A stretch of 64,000 bases of DNA from an uncultured Arachnia sp. (GCA_947493995.1 CANLTJ010000009.1:28461-92460); one strand, 5' to 3'; counted from the first letter of the stretch, positions 43,109 through 52,493 are shown. Numbers and translations are program-made. The notes: generated by a model not told the origin, from the letters alone.

Positions 43109-44415
43109 CAGACGGCACCTTCCGTGGCAGTCGAATTGTTGATGTCAGTGCGTTGCACCGACGAAGTGGCCACAGAGCTGCCGTTGTACGGCATGGCGTG
43201 CGCACGGTTGCCGTTGAGAGCTGCGTCATCGTGACCGAAGGAACTCTGACCGGCCGCCGAGAGCAATGTGACCCGCGGGATGACCCCGGCGACGCGACCA
43301 ACGTCGTCAAGGACGACGATGGGGCTGCGGTGCTGGGAGGACAGTGTGAACAGGTCCGCCAGGGTGGTGTCCTCCGACACCGTCGGCATCTCGTGATCCG
43401 GCGACCATGGCAGGTCCTTCTCCCCATCCCTGACCGCGCGGGCCACGTCCGGCTCCCACAGGATACCGACGGGAGTCCTGTCGCGGTTCTGGACGAGAAC
43501 CCAGTTGTGCTGGCCCTCGCGCATGATCTTGTGCGCTTCCTGCGGCCCGCTGCCACCGCCGATGACGGCCGCGGCCGGCTCCATGATGTTGGAGGCTGTC
43601 AGCACACGCGAGCGGTCCACGTCCTGGATGAAGCTGGCGACGTAGTTGTTGGTCGGCTCATTCAGGATCTGTTCGGCGGTACCGATCTGTTCGATCCGCC
43701 CGTCGCGCATCATCGCAATGCGATCACCGAGGCGCATCGCCTCGTTGAGGTCGTGCGTGATGAAGAGGATGGTCTTCTCCAAGCGCTGCTGCAGCTCAAT
43801 GAGCTGATCCTGCATACCGCGACGGATCAAGGGATCCAGGGCGCTGAATGCCTCGTCCATGAGCATGATGTCGGTGCCGGCCGCCAGTGCGCGGGCGAGA
43901 CCAACCCGCTGTTGCATGCCGCCGGAGAGCTCACTGGGGTAGCTCCCGCCCCAACCACCGAGTTCAACTTCCTTGAGGGCCTTGTCAGCCGCCTTCTCGC
44001 GATCTGCCTTGTTCACGCCCTGGATCTTCAGGCCGTAGGCGGCATTCTCGCCCACCGTGCGGTGCGGCAGCAGCGCAAAGTGCTGGAACACCATGCTGAT
44101 CTTCTCCCGGCGCACGGTGCGCAGCTGTTCCGGCGCCACATCGGTGATGGGTGTCCCGTCGATCGTGACAGACCCTGCTGTGGGCTCGAACAGTCCATTG
44201 ACCATGCGGATCAGTGTCGACTTGCCGGAGCCGGACAGACCCATCACGACGAAGATCTCCCCGGGGGCCACTTCGAAGGACGCATCGATGACAGCAGCGG
44301 TGAGGCCCTGCTGGCGCAGATCGTCCCGGGTCTTGCCGGACCGCAGGTCCTCCACTCCTCGTTTCGCGCGTTTTCCGAAGATCTTGTACAGACCTTCCGC
44401 AGTGATGGCAGCCAT
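43108..44415 (-). CDS. proV: Glycine betaine-type ABC transporter ATPase with CBS domains
   Basis: A 435-residue ATPase of the ProV/OpuAA group. Walker A is G-L-S-G-S-G-K-S-T, the signature is L-S-G-G-M-Q-Q-R-V-G-L-A-R-A, Walker B is I-M-L-M-D-E-A-F-S-A-L-D-P, and the switch His is in F-I-T-H-D. Two C-terminal CBS-like segments (about 285-415, including Q-N-R-D-R-T-P-V-G-I and S-P-I-V-V-L-D-D-V-G) match the osmosensing part of OpuA-type ATPases, which respond to ionic strength or cyclic di-AMP. GAGGAG lies four bases before the ATG. It heads the operon, consistent with induction under osmotic stress. Confidence 0.95.
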   Translation of the reverse strand: MAAITAEGLYKIFGKRAKRGVEDLRSGKTRDDLRQQGLTAAVIDASFEVAPGEIFVVMGLSGSGKSTLIRMVNGLFEPTAGSVTIDGTPITDVAPEQLRTVRREKISMVFQHFALLPHRTVGENAAYGLKIQGVNKADREKAADKALKEVELGGWGGSYPSELSGGMQQRVGLARALAAGTDIMLMDEAFSALDPLIRRGMQDQLIELQQRLEKTILFITHDLNEAMRLGDRIAMMRDGRIEQIGTAEQILNEPTNNYVASFIQDVDRSRVLTASNIMEPAAAVIGGGSGPQEAHKIMREGQHNWVLVQNRDRTPVGILWEPDVARAVRDGEKDLPWSPDHEMPTVSEDTTLADLFTLSSQHRSPIVVLDDVGRVAGVIPRVTLLSAAGQSSFGHDDAALNGNRAHAMPYNGSSVATSSVQRTDINNSTATEGAV

Positions 44416-44747
44416 GAGACTCCTCGATCGATAGTCGTGACATGCGAGGCTTTCGGGCGGCGTGAACTGCTAGCAGCAACTCCTGAATCACCACCAGAGC
44501 ACCAAGCAACGCAACGAGTCGCGCTGTGCATGCGGCTCGCTCAGAGGGTGGGGCCGAAGTTGCCACGAACGGGGGCGCCATACACAAGCGCTGCCCTGTC
44601 CCCCCAACCCGAGCGAACGGGTAACAGCGGACAAACATACCCGATGGGGTGAGGTTCTGGCGAGTTTTCGGTCACGGAAAGGTAACGATCGAGACGCACC
44701 GTCTCACAAGTGCGGGTTCACGATCGCAGCGATCGCGGCCGCTACGA
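44416..44747. other. Gene-free interval upstream of proV
   Basis: These 332 bases lie between the start of proV and the stop of glyS, both on the minus strand. They hold only short hairpins near the glyS end, such as GAGACG-GTG-CGTCTC around 44691-44705 (minus strand) and the repeated CGATCG palindromes near 44720-44740. I see no open frame, riboswitch or confident -35/-10 pair, though the proV promoter must be here. Confidence 0.5.
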
Positions 44748-47700
44748 TCAGCTGACTAGGGCGTCCACCGCACTCCAGTCGACGCCGCGCGGGGTCCTCG
44801 ACAAAATGGTGGCCAGCAGTCCCAGCCGCGCTGCACGAATATCCGGATCCTCGGCCATGACGAGGATTTCGTCGAAGAAGGTGTTGACGGGGGCGATGAG
44901 GCTCTGGCCCCGTGCGGCGAAGTCGGAAAGACTCGTGGCTGCTTCGAAATCATCCACCACCTCATGCAGTGCCAGCTCTGCATCTTCCGTGAGCTGTGAG
45001 GGATCGTAGTCAGGCGAAGTCCCCGGCGGTGTGATGCGAGAAATCCTCACGACGCCCTGGATGATAAGACGGAACTGTTCATCACTGCGCAACTTTTCGA
45101 GTTCCTGCGCCAGGAAATCGGCGACGCCGGGGCTACCAGCACTGGGCCGCACCGCGGCAACGGCTTCAGCACTGCGACCCTCGTCGCGCAGAAGCTGCGC
45201 GAACCGACCGATGACGAACTCCTCGGCTGAATCCAGCGATTCGTCGGAGCACTCGACGTCCTGTTCTCGCAGTCGCGTCGCCGCCGTCTCCAGGCCGTTC
45301 CGGATCGAGATGCTGGAGAGTTCGTCGCGCTCTCTCAGGATGCGCACCACCCCGAGTGCCGCGCGACGCAGACCATAGGGGTCCGAGGAGCCGCTCGGCT
45401 TGGCGCCGAGGGCGAACATGGCCATCAGGAGATCGAAGCGGTCCCCCAGGGCGAGCAGGGCGCCGGGCGGGGATGCCGGCACTTCGTCCGCCGCCGTGTG
45501 TGGTTGCTCCATCTCGTAGAGGGCATCCGCCACCTCACGGGTTTCCCCGAGCCGGACGGCATACTCGCGGGCGACGAACCCGGCGAGGCTGGTCATCTCC
45601 GTCACCAGGGAGGTGGCCAGATCGAACTTGGCCAGGGCACCTGCACGCTGCAGCGTACGCATGGGATCAGTGTCGAGATGCACCGTGCGCGCCAGGGAGA
45701 CGGCGACGTCGGCGATTCGGCGGGAGCGCATCCCCACTGATCCGAGCCGGTTCTCGAACGTCAGCTTCTCCAGGCCGGGCACGAAATGCTCGACAGAGTC
45801 GGCCTCCAGATCCTGATTCCAGAAGAAGAGGGCATCCTCGTAGCGGGCACGCAGCACTGATTCGTTCCCGGCCGTGACCACGGCGTCGTCGCACGCCCCG
45901 TTGGCCATGGTGATGAAATGCGCCAGCAATTCGCCCCCAGCGCTGCGCACGGGAAGGTACCGCTGGTGCTTCGCCATGACGGAGACCAGGATCCGGTCCG
46001 GCAGCTCGAGGTAGCGCTCGTCGAAGGTTCCGAGAACGCCGTGGGGATCCTCCACCAGGTTCGTGATTTCGTCCAGCAGGTCGGCATTGTCCTCCAGATC
46101 CACGACGCCACCTGCTCCCTCGGCAAGCGCAACGGCCTGCTCGACGACAGCCTCGCGACGCTGCGAGCTGAAGGCCTCGATGCGGCCGCGGGCGATGGTC
46201 GGCAGATACTCCGATGCGCTGGCAACGTCATGGAATCCCACGGGCGTCCCGTCCGCCAGGTGTCCTGCCGTGCGGGAGGCGGTCGTCGAACGCTGCAGGT
46301 GGGTGGTGCGTCCGGCCACCACGTCGGAGATGCGGGCGGGCACAACAGAGGTGCCCCACAGGGCGAGCACCGAGCGCACGGCCCGGCTGAAAGACAGTTC
46401 CGGATCATTCCACCGCATGTTCTTTTCGGCGCGGAGACCCTTCACTGTGGATTCGACGAGGTTGCCGAGCACCTCCGGGGCAGGGCGCCCCGGGGTGTCG
46501 ATGGCGACGCAGGCATGCTCGTTGCCGCCCACTTCTGCCCTGATGATCTGATCCACGTCCACACCCTGACTACGCATGAACCCCTGCAGGGGTTTGGTGG
46601 GGTTGCCGTCCGCGTCGAAGGCAGCGGACCACTTGGGGCCTTTGCGCATCGTCTGTGAGTCCGGTTCACGGGCATCGACAGCCTCCACGACGGCGAAGAT
46701 CCGGCGCGGTGTGCCGTCCACCGTGATCGCCCCATGGTCGAGCTTGGACGCACTCAGACCTGTGGTCACCGACTCACGAACGGCTTCGATCGTCTGTGGC
46801 ACCACGTGGGGCGGCAGCTCCTCCACGCCGATCTCCAGGGCGAAGTCCGCCGACGCGGTGTCCTGCGCCACGTCGAACGTGGGCGTGACGGCGGGGACCT
46901 CCGCCACCTCTTCGGAGGCAACCTTGAGCAGCGGGAACCCGAGCTCCTCGCGACGCTCCACCCACAGGGCGGCGGTGTCACGCATCAGTCGACGCATGGT
47001 GCCGAAGGCCTTGGCTCTCTCCGTGGTGCTGATGGCACCGCGCGCGTCCAGCACGTTGAAGGCGTGCGACGACTTCAGGATGAGCTGGTGGGCCGGGACC
47101 GGCAGTCGTGCCTCCACCATGCGCGTCGCATCGGCCACGAAGGAGTCGTAGAGGCTCTGCGTGATGGCGACGTCGGCGTCGTCGAGGTAGTAGCGGCTCA
47201 TCTCGTACTCCTGCTGACCGAACGCCTCGCCGTAGGTGATGAGTGTGCCGTCCGGCTTGCGTGCGTACACGATGTCCTTGAAGTGTGAGACGCCCTGCTG
47301 CGCCATCAGGATGCGTTCCATCCCATAGGTGAGTTCGACGGGGACGGGGTCGAGATCCTGACCCCCCACCTGCTGGAAGTAGGTGAACTGCGTGATCTCC
47401 ATGCCGTCGAGCCAGACCTCCCAGCCAAGACCCCACGCGCCAATGGCGGGTTGAGCCCAGTTATCCTCGACGAAGCGCACGTCGTGCTCCTCCAGGTCGA
47501 TGCCGAGGGCTTCCAGGCTTCCCAGGTACAGCTCCTGCGGATTCCCGGGCTCAGGCTTCAGGATCACCTGGAACTGGGTGTGGGTCTGGAGCCGGTTGGG
47601 GTTCTGGCCGTAGCGCGAATCGTCGGGCCTGACGCTGGGCTCGACATAGGCGACGTCCCATGGCTCCGGCCCCAGCACCCGCAACACTGTCGCCGGATTC

Positions 47701-47804
47701 ATGGTTCCGGCTCCCACTTCGGTGTTGAAGGGCTGCCACGTCAGGCAGCCCCGCGAGGTCCAGTAGTCCGAGAGAGTACGCAGGGCGTCTTGCATTGTCA
47801 GCAC
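44748..47804 (-). CDS. glyS: Glycyl-tRNA synthetase, fused alpha and beta chains
   Basis: A 1018-residue protein joining both chains of the bacterial tetrameric GlyRS. Residues 1-300 are the alpha (catalytic, GlyQ-like) part, with Q-D-A-L-R-T-L-S-D-Y-W, T-M-N-P-A-T, L-G-P-E-P-W-x-V-A-Y-V-E-P-S and R-P-D-D-S-R-Y-G-x-N-P-N-R. From about residue 320 (F-A-L-E-I-G-V-E-E-L-P-P) to the end is the beta (GlyS) part with its tRNA-recognition and HD-like domains. The linker is about 20 residues, with no frameshift or internal stop. Most actinomycetes I know use the shorter alpha2-type GlyRS, so this form is notable. The start is the GTG at 47804 or the ATG at 47795. Confidence 0.95.
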   Translation of the reverse strand: MLTMQDALRTLSDYWTSRGCLTWQPFNTEVGAGTMNPATVLRVLGPEPWDVAYVEPSVRPDDSRYGQNPNRLQTHTQFQVILKPEPGNPQELYLGSLEALGIDLEEHDVRFVEDNWAQPAIGAWGLGWEVWLDGMEITQFTYFQQVGGQDLDPVPVELTYGMERILMAQQGVSHFKDIVYARKPDGTLITYGEAFGQQEYEMSRYYLDDADVAITQSLYDSFVADATRMVEARLPVPAHQLILKSSHAFNVLDARGAISTTERAKAFGTMRRLMRDTAALWVERREELGFPLLKVASEEVAEVPAVTPTFDVAQDTASADFALEIGVEELPPHVVPQTIEAVRESVTTGLSASKLDHGAITVDGTPRRIFAVVEAVDAREPDSQTMRKGPKWSAAFDADGNPTKPLQGFMRSQGVDVDQIIRAEVGGNEHACVAIDTPGRPAPEVLGNLVESTVKGLRAEKNMRWNDPELSFSRAVRSVLALWGTSVVPARISDVVAGRTTHLQRSTTASRTAGHLADGTPVGFHDVASASEYLPTIARGRIEAFSSQRREAVVEQAVALAEGAGGVVDLEDNADLLDEITNLVEDPHGVLGTFDERYLELPDRILVSVMAKHQRYLPVRSAGGELLAHFITMANGACDDAVVTAGNESVLRARYEDALFFWNQDLEADSVEHFVPGLEKLTFENRLGSVGMRSRRIADVAVSLARTVHLDTDPMRTLQRAGALAKFDLATSLVTEMTSLAGFVAREYAVRLGETREVADALYEMEQPHTAADEVPASPPGALLALGDRFDLLMAMFALGAKPSGSSDPYGLRRAALGVVRILRERDELSSISIRNGLETAATRLREQDVECSDESLDSAEEFVIGRFAQLLRDEGRSAEAVAAVRPSAGSPGVADFLAQELEKLRSDEQFRLIIQGVVRISRITPPGTSPDYDPSQLTEDAELALHEVVDDFEAATSLSDFAARGQSLIAPVNTFFDEILVMAEDPDIRAARLGLLATILSRTPRGVDWSAVDALVS

Positions 47805-47897
47805 ATCGACAGGCTACCCGTGTGGTGAGCTTCGGTGCATCCGGCAACGGAGGCACCCACGACGCCGTCGCTGGAGGGATGACCGACATCCCAATGT

Positions 47898-47946
47898 TGG
47901 TTGACATGTCACGGACTCCCCTCTAGTATCGGTGACACATCAACCA
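47898..47946 (+). promoter_or_regulatory. Consensus promoter with flanking inverted operator, YceI gene
   Basis: TTGACA (47901-47906), 17 bp, TAGTAT (47924-47929). TGGTTGACATGTCAC (47898-47912) and GTGACACATCAACCA (47932-47946) are inverted copies matching at 13 of 15 positions. One covers the -35 box and the other the expected start of transcription, about three helical turns apart, as for a repressor. Confidence 0.7.
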
Positions 47947-47981
47947 CTTGGCTGTGAGGCCAGCTACATGAAGGAGTATTC

Positions 47982-48542
47982 ATGGCAACCACTCTGACAA
48001 ACGCTTCCGACATCACGGGCACCTGGACCCTGGATCCCACCCACACCACCATTGGCTTCGTGGCGAGGCACGCCATGGTGACCAAGGTCCGCGGATCCTT
48101 CAATGAGTTCTCCGGCACCGTCACCGTCAGCGACGATGACCTCTCCACCGCCAAGATTCAGCTCAGCATCCAGGCCAACAGCATCGACACCCGCAACGAG
48201 CAGCGCGATGCCCACCTGCGCAGCAACGATTTCCTCAACATGGACGAGTTCCCGGAGATCACCTTCGAGTCCACCAGTGTCGTCGTCAAGAGCGACACCG
48301 AGCTGGAGGTCACCGGCAACCTCACCATCAAGGGAGTAACCCGGGAAGTCACCATCCCCTTCGAGTACGCCGGTGTGGCAACGGATCCGTTCGGCAACGT
48401 CCGCGCAGGATTCGACGGAGCCGTCACCGTTCTCCGCAGCGATTACGGCGTCACCTGGAACGCCCCCCTCGAGACCGGTGGTGTCCTGGTCAGCGACAAG
48501 ATCACCTTGGAGTTTGAGGTCTCCGCCGTCAAGAACGACTGA
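47982..48542 (+). CDS. YceI family lipocalin-like protein
   Basis: A 186-residue YceI-domain protein, a beta-barrel that binds long-chain polyisoprenoid or amide lipids in characterised members. The family start W-T-L-D-P-T-H-T-T-I-G-F-V-A-R-H is present, followed by V-R-G-S-F-N-E-F-S-G, the R-N-E-Q-R-D-A-H-L-R-S-N-D-F-L segment (in pieces), F-P-E-I-T-F-E-S-T and G-N-L-T-I-K-G-V-T-R-E-V. There is no signal peptide, so it is cytoplasmic, as is common in actinomycetes. AAGGAG lies six bases before the ATG. It is monocistronic, with a strong near-consensus promoter. Confidence 0.92.
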   Translation: MATTLTNASDITGTWTLDPTHTTIGFVARHAMVTKVRGSFNEFSGTVTVSDDDLSTAKIQLSIQANSIDTRNEQRDAHLRSNDFLNMDEFPEITFESTSVVVKSDTELEVTGNLTIKGVTREVTIPFEYAGVATDPFGNVRAGFDGAVTVLRSDYGVTWNAPLETGGVLVSDKITLEFEVSAVKND

Positions 48543-48621
48543 CCTCTCTCCCCACTTCAGCCACACCACACAGTTTCAGAGTTGCTCGCAGTCAATGGCT
48601 GCGACATCGGCGCTGTACGTC

Positions 48622-48659
48622 GCGGCCAGTTCCTGAGTGTCACTTCAGGAGCTGGCCGC
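48622..48659. terminator. Stem-loop between convergent YceI and DUF885 genes
   Basis: A 15-bp stem (GCGGCCAGTTCCTGA with TCAGGAGCTGGCCGC, one G-T wobble) with an eight-base loop, about 80 bp after the YceI stop. Its right half overlaps the last codons of the DUF885 gene. It serves as a terminator for the YceI message and perhaps for both. Confidence 0.7.
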
Positions 48660-50307
48660 GCAGCACGTCCAGGGGCAGAGCGCCCATGTTGAGTGCCCGC
48701 GTGTGGAAGTCCTTGAGCGTGAACTCTTCTCCACGCAACACCGCTCGTCGCTGGGCCTCCCTGCGCAACTCCTCCCAGATGCGCTGACCAACCCGGTAAC
48801 TCGGCGCCTGCCCGGGCCAGGACAGGTACCTGTGCAGTTCGAAGCGCAGTTGCTTCTCCTCGATCTGAACGTTGTCGCGCAGCAGAGTCCACGCCTTGTC
48901 GTAATCCCAGGTGCCGCCGCCGTAGCGATCGAAGGCCGGTTTGCCGAGGTGGACTCCGAGATCCACAACCACCCTGGTGGCCCGCAGACGCTGGGCATCG
49001 AGCATGCCGAACCGGTCCGCCATGTTCTCGAGGTGCCCGAACTCCTCCATCAGGCGCTCCGCGTACAACGCCCACCCCTCCCCATGACCGGAGTTCCAGG
49101 AGACCAGCCGCCGCCATCGATTCAGCTCCGCCGCATTGAACATGGCCTGCCCAATCTGCAGGTGATGGCCCGGGACGCCCTCGTGGAAGACGGTGGTCTT
49201 CTCCAGCCACGTGCTGAACTGCGTCACACCGCGGGGAACGCTCCACCACATCCGTCCCGGACGGGACCAGTCCTCGGCGGGCGGGGTGTAGTAGATGGCT
49301 CCGGTCTGGGATGGCGCGATCCGGCACTCGATGACACGAACCGGCGCCGGGATGTCGAAGTGGATGCCATCCATGTCCTCGATGGCCCTGTCCGCGGTCG
49401 CCTGCATCCATTCCCGCAGGGCGTCAGTGCCATGGATCTGGTTGGCGGGATCGGCATTGAGCGCACGAACGGCGTCGGCGACGGAGGCGCCCGGGCCTGC
49501 AATGTCCTGCGCGAGCGATTCCTGTTCGGCTGCGAGATGTTCCAGCTGCTCGACGCCCCATTCATAGGTCTCATCCAGGTCAATGCGTGCCCCGATGAAG
49601 TCCCGGGAGGCCCGCTCGTAGCGTTCACGCCCCACAGCGTCCGCAGCGGGGGCGTGGGGCGCGAGTTCCTCGGCGAAGAAGTCCGCCAACTGCCAGTAAG
49701 CCCTCGAGGCTGCCTGGGCGGCTTCGAGCAGGTCTGCTCGCTGCTCGTCATCAAATGCGGCTTCGGTCACCAATTGATGGAACCGCGAGGATTCCGGATC
49801 GGCGTGCTTCCGGGCCTGGGCGATACCGTCGGCGACAGCACGCCGGGCGGGTACCGTGCCACGGTGGATGCCCTCCCGCAGCGTTGCCATGTAGCCGTCG
49901 ATGGCCGTCGGAATCTGCGACATGCGCGAGGCTATCGCGTCCCATTGTTCGTAGGTGTCGGTGGGCATCAGATCGAAGATCTCGACGAGGGACTGCACGG
50001 GTGAGGCGATGTTGTTGAGCTCAGCCGTGTGGTCACCCGCCTCGTATCGCTCCACCGAGAGACCGAGCCGGTCCGTCATGGCGGCCACGGTCACCTCGTC
50101 GGTCTCATCCTGTGGAGCGGCAGCGGACAGGGTGTTGAGCGTGTCGCGCTCGATGCGGGCCCACGCCGCGGCTGCCGCCGGGGAAAAGTCGTCCATGAGG
50201 TGGTCATGTCCCGGAATCCCGAGCGCGGTGGCTGTCATGGGACTGTGCGCCACGAGGGCGTCCACGTAGGACTCGGCGATGTCATCGATTGGTGTGGTGT
50301 TGCGCAT
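48640..50307 (-). CDS. DUF885 family putative metallopeptidase
   Basis: A 555-residue DUF885 protein. The zinc-peptidase-like motif H-E-G-V-P-G-H-H (375-382) is followed by L-Q-I-G-Q-A, as in this family. The C-terminal G-Q-A-P-S-Y-R-V-G-Q-R-I-W and the final L-P-L-D-V-L-R-G-Q-L are also typical. The N-terminus lacks a signal peptide, so it is probably cytoplasmic. A peptidase role is inferred from the HExxH-like motif; biochemical data for the family are sparse. The start is the ATG at 50307; the frame continues to 50328, but the residues before M-R-N-T-T-P-I-D-D-I do not look conserved. It is divergent from mntH. Confidence 0.85.
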   Translation of the reverse strand: MRNTTPIDDIAESYVDALVAHSPMTATALGIPGHDHLMDDFSPAAAAAWARIERDTLNTLSAAAPQDETDEVTVAAMTDRLGLSVERYEAGDHTAELNNIASPVQSLVEIFDLMPTDTYEQWDAIASRMSQIPTAIDGYMATLREGIHRGTVPARRAVADGIAQARKHADPESSRFHQLVTEAAFDDEQRADLLEAAQAASRAYWQLADFFAEELAPHAPAADAVGRERYERASRDFIGARIDLDETYEWGVEQLEHLAAEQESLAQDIAGPGASVADAVRALNADPANQIHGTDALREWMQATADRAIEDMDGIHFDIPAPVRVIECRIAPSQTGAIYYTPPAEDWSRPGRMWWSVPRGVTQFSTWLEKTTVFHEGVPGHHLQIGQAMFNAAELNRWRRLVSWNSGHGEGWALYAERLMEEFGHLENMADRFGMLDAQRLRATRVVVDLGVHLGKPAFDRYGGGTWDYDKAWTLLRDNVQIEEKQLRFELHRYLSWPGQAPSYRVGQRIWEELRREAQRRAVLRGEEFTLKDFHTRALNMGALPLDVLRGQLLK

Positions 50308-50382
50308 GGAAGCCAACCTAGCCCCCAACGGTTCACAGCTCGGGGAGCAACCGCACCCCGCGTGGTGCGTCGCAATGATCGA

Positions 50383-50400
50383 TGTTAATCTCGGTTAACA
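50383..50400. promoter_or_regulatory. Palindromic operator upstream of mntH
   Basis: TGTTAA-TCTCGG-TTAACA is a perfect 6-bp inverted repeat with a six-base spacer, 24 bp before the mntH start codon and in the divergent gap with the DUF885 gene. The size and AT-rich arms fit DtxR/MntR-family operators. The regulator gene at 51681 is the obvious ligand-binding partner. Confidence 0.6.
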
Positions 50401-50423
50401 ATCGTCGCCGGAGAAGGTGTGCC

Positions 50424-51677
50424 GTGACTTTCCTGCCGCAGGTCTCAGCGCGGGCTCTGAGGAGCCCCGAGACGCGCCTGGTCCGGTTGCTGGGCCCCGC
50501 CTTCGTGGCGGCGATCGCCTACGTCGATCCCGGGAACGTGGCGGCCAACCTGTCCGCCGGCGCCGAGTACGGCTACCTGTTGGTGTGGGTACTCGTAATC
50601 GCGAACGCCATGGCTGTGGTCGTCCAGTACCTTTCGGCCAAGCTGGGACTCGTTACCGGCAGGAGCCTGCCTGAACTGCTGGGACAGCGGATGCCGCGGC
50701 TCGGGCGCCTCCTGTACTGGGCGCAGGCCGAGTTGGTGGCCGCGGCCACGGATCTTGCGGAGGTCATCGGCGGCGCGATTGCCCTCCAGATCCTGTTCGA
50801 TCTTCCGCTTCTGCTCGGCGGCGTGATCGTCGGCGTGGTCTCGATGGTCATCCTCAGCGTCCAGAACAGGAGTGGGCAGAGGCCCTTCGAGTTCGTGGTG
50901 ATGGCCCTGCTGAGCATCATCACCATCGGGTTCATGGCAGGGCTGGTGGTCAGCCCCGTCAGCTGGTCCGAAACCGCGGCGGGGCTGGTGCCACGGTTCG
51001 AGGGCTCGCGCACCGTGCTGCTGGCGGCGAGCATGCTGGGCGCCACTGTGATGCCGCATGCGATCTACCTGCATTCAGCGTTGGCCCGTGACCGGCATGG
51101 AGTCAGCAACGATTCCGGGGGCGTCAGGCGCCTCCTCCGAGCTACCCGGTGGGACGTGGGGTTCGCGCTGGTGATTGCCGGATCCGTGAACATTGCCATG
51201 CTGCTGCTCGCGGCTGCATCGTTGCCGGGTGTTGCGGGTACGGACACGATTGAAGGCGCGCACAGGGCCATCGAGACCGCTCTCGGGCCGCTCGTCGGGG
51301 TCATCTTCGGCATTGGACTGCTCGCCTCCGGTCTGGCGTCGACGTCGGTGGGCTGCTATGCCGGTGCGGTCATCATGAAGGGGCTCCTCCACGTCAGCAT
51401 TCCTCTGCTGGCTCGTCGAGCCATCACGCTGATACCCGCGCTGATCATCCTGGCCGTCGGTGTCGATCCCACGATGGCTCTCGTGCTGAGTCAGGTGTTT
51501 CTTTCCATCGGTATTCCCTTTGCACTCATCCCGCTCATCTGGCTGACCAGCCGCAGGGCTCTCATGGGCACTTTCGTGAATCACCTGCCCATGCGGCTGG
51601 TGGCGTGGGCGGTGACCGGTGCCATCGTGCTCCTGAACGTGCTGCTGGTGTACCTGAGCGTGACGGGCAGGGGTTGA
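50424..51677 (+). CDS. mntH: NRAMP divalent metal transporter
   Basis: A 417-residue, eleven-helix proton-coupled Mn2+/Fe2+ importer. The metal-binding D-P-G-N motif in helix 1 is present (A-Y-V-D-P-G-N-V-A-A-N), as is the helix-6 motif M-P-H (A-T-V-M-P-H-A-I-Y-L-H-S). The start is the GTG at 50424, with GAAGG six bases upstream. Starting at the earlier in-frame ATG at 50382 would put the operator palindrome inside the coding sequence. A DtxR-type regulator follows after three bases, so the importer and its regulator form one operon, and manganese-responsive repression is expected. Confidence 0.95.
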   Translation: MTFLPQVSARALRSPETRLVRLLGPAFVAAIAYVDPGNVAANLSAGAEYGYLLVWVLVIANAMAVVVQYLSAKLGLVTGRSLPELLGQRMPRLGRLLYWAQAELVAAATDLAEVIGGAIALQILFDLPLLLGGVIVGVVSMVILSVQNRSGQRPFEFVVMALLSIITIGFMAGLVVSPVSWSETAAGLVPRFEGSRTVLLAASMLGATVMPHAIYLHSALARDRHGVSNDSGGVRRLLRATRWDVGFALVIAGSVNIAMLLLAAASLPGVAGTDTIEGAHRAIETALGPLVGVIFGIGLLASGLASTSVGCYAGAVIMKGLLHVSIPLLARRAITLIPALIILAVGVDPTMALVLSQVFLSIGIPFALIPLIWLTSRRALMGTFVNHLPMRLVAWAVTGAIVLLNVLLVYLSVTGRG

Positions 51678-51680
51678 CCC

Positions 51681-52361
51681 ATGGGGTGGCAGCCAGACGG
51701 TGACTCGGGCGAGATCACGAGTACCGCGGAGGACCATCTCAAGGTGATCTGGTCGGCGCTGGAGTGGGGAGGTTCACCCACCACCGTGAAGGCGTTGGCC
51801 GAGCGGTTCGGAACCACGCCAGCAGCCGCTTCGAGCACGATCAAACGTCTGGTGGGGCAGGGGTTGTTGGTGCACGAACCGTATGGACCCATCCTGCTCA
51901 CACCTGCCGGTGAGCGTCGGGCCGTGATGATGGTTCGTCGTCACCGGCTCATCGAGACTTTCCTGGTGGAGCATCTCGGCTACAGCTGGGATGAGGTGCA
52001 CGACGAGGCCGAGAACCTTGAGCACGCGTCGTCGGATTTGATGATCGACCGGATCGATGACCTACTCGGCAACCCCCGGGTCGATCCCCATGGGGACCCG
52101 ATTCCCTCACGCTCCGGCGAGGTCACCTACCCGGCAGGCGCACGCCGGGTTTCAGCTGCCGAGCCGGGGCCGTACGTGATCACGCGCATTTCCGACGACA
52201 GCGCGGATCTGTTGGGGTGGTTCGACTCCTCCGGGATCAGCATCGGGTCCATGCTCACCGTGACGGGCCGGGACGGAAGCGGGACTGCGGTCATCGTCGC
52301 CGGTGGAGAATTGCACCTGCCCGAGGCAGCGGCCGCCTCCGTTATTGTGGTGAGTAGCTGA
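51681..52361 (+). CDS. mntR: DtxR/MntR family metal-dependent regulator
   Basis: A 226-residue regulator with an N-terminal winged helix (T-S-T-A-E-D-H-L-K-V-I-W start, then F-G-T-T-P-A-A-A-S-S-T-I-K-R-L), a dimerisation and metal-binding domain (E-T-F-L-V-E-H-L-G-Y-S-W-D-E-V-H-D-E-A-E-x-L-E-H-A, ligands E, H, D and E visible) and a C-terminal SH3/FeoA-like domain (about 155-226). The last domain makes it the long DtxR form. It lies three bases after mntH. Operon context argues for Mn2+ rather than iron sensing, but sequence alone does not settle this. Confidence 0.9.
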   Translation: MGWQPDGDSGEITSTAEDHLKVIWSALEWGGSPTTVKALAERFGTTPAAASSTIKRLVGQGLLVHEPYGPILLTPAGERRAVMMVRRHRLIETFLVEHLGYSWDEVHDEAENLEHASSDLMIDRIDDLLGNPRVDPHGDPIPSRSGEVTYPAGARRVSAAEPGPYVITRISDDSADLLGWFDSSGISIGSMLTVTGRDGSGTAVIVAGGELHLPEAAAASVIVVSS

Positions 52362-52493
52362 GATCAGTGCCCGGGAGACTGGATCGTGCGCGAAGGGATC
52401 GCGGAGAGATTCCATTCACAGCGGCCCTCCAGCGGCCGCCCGGCTCGCGCGGACGCTGATCTGATGGTTGACTTGGATACTCGCAAGTCATCA

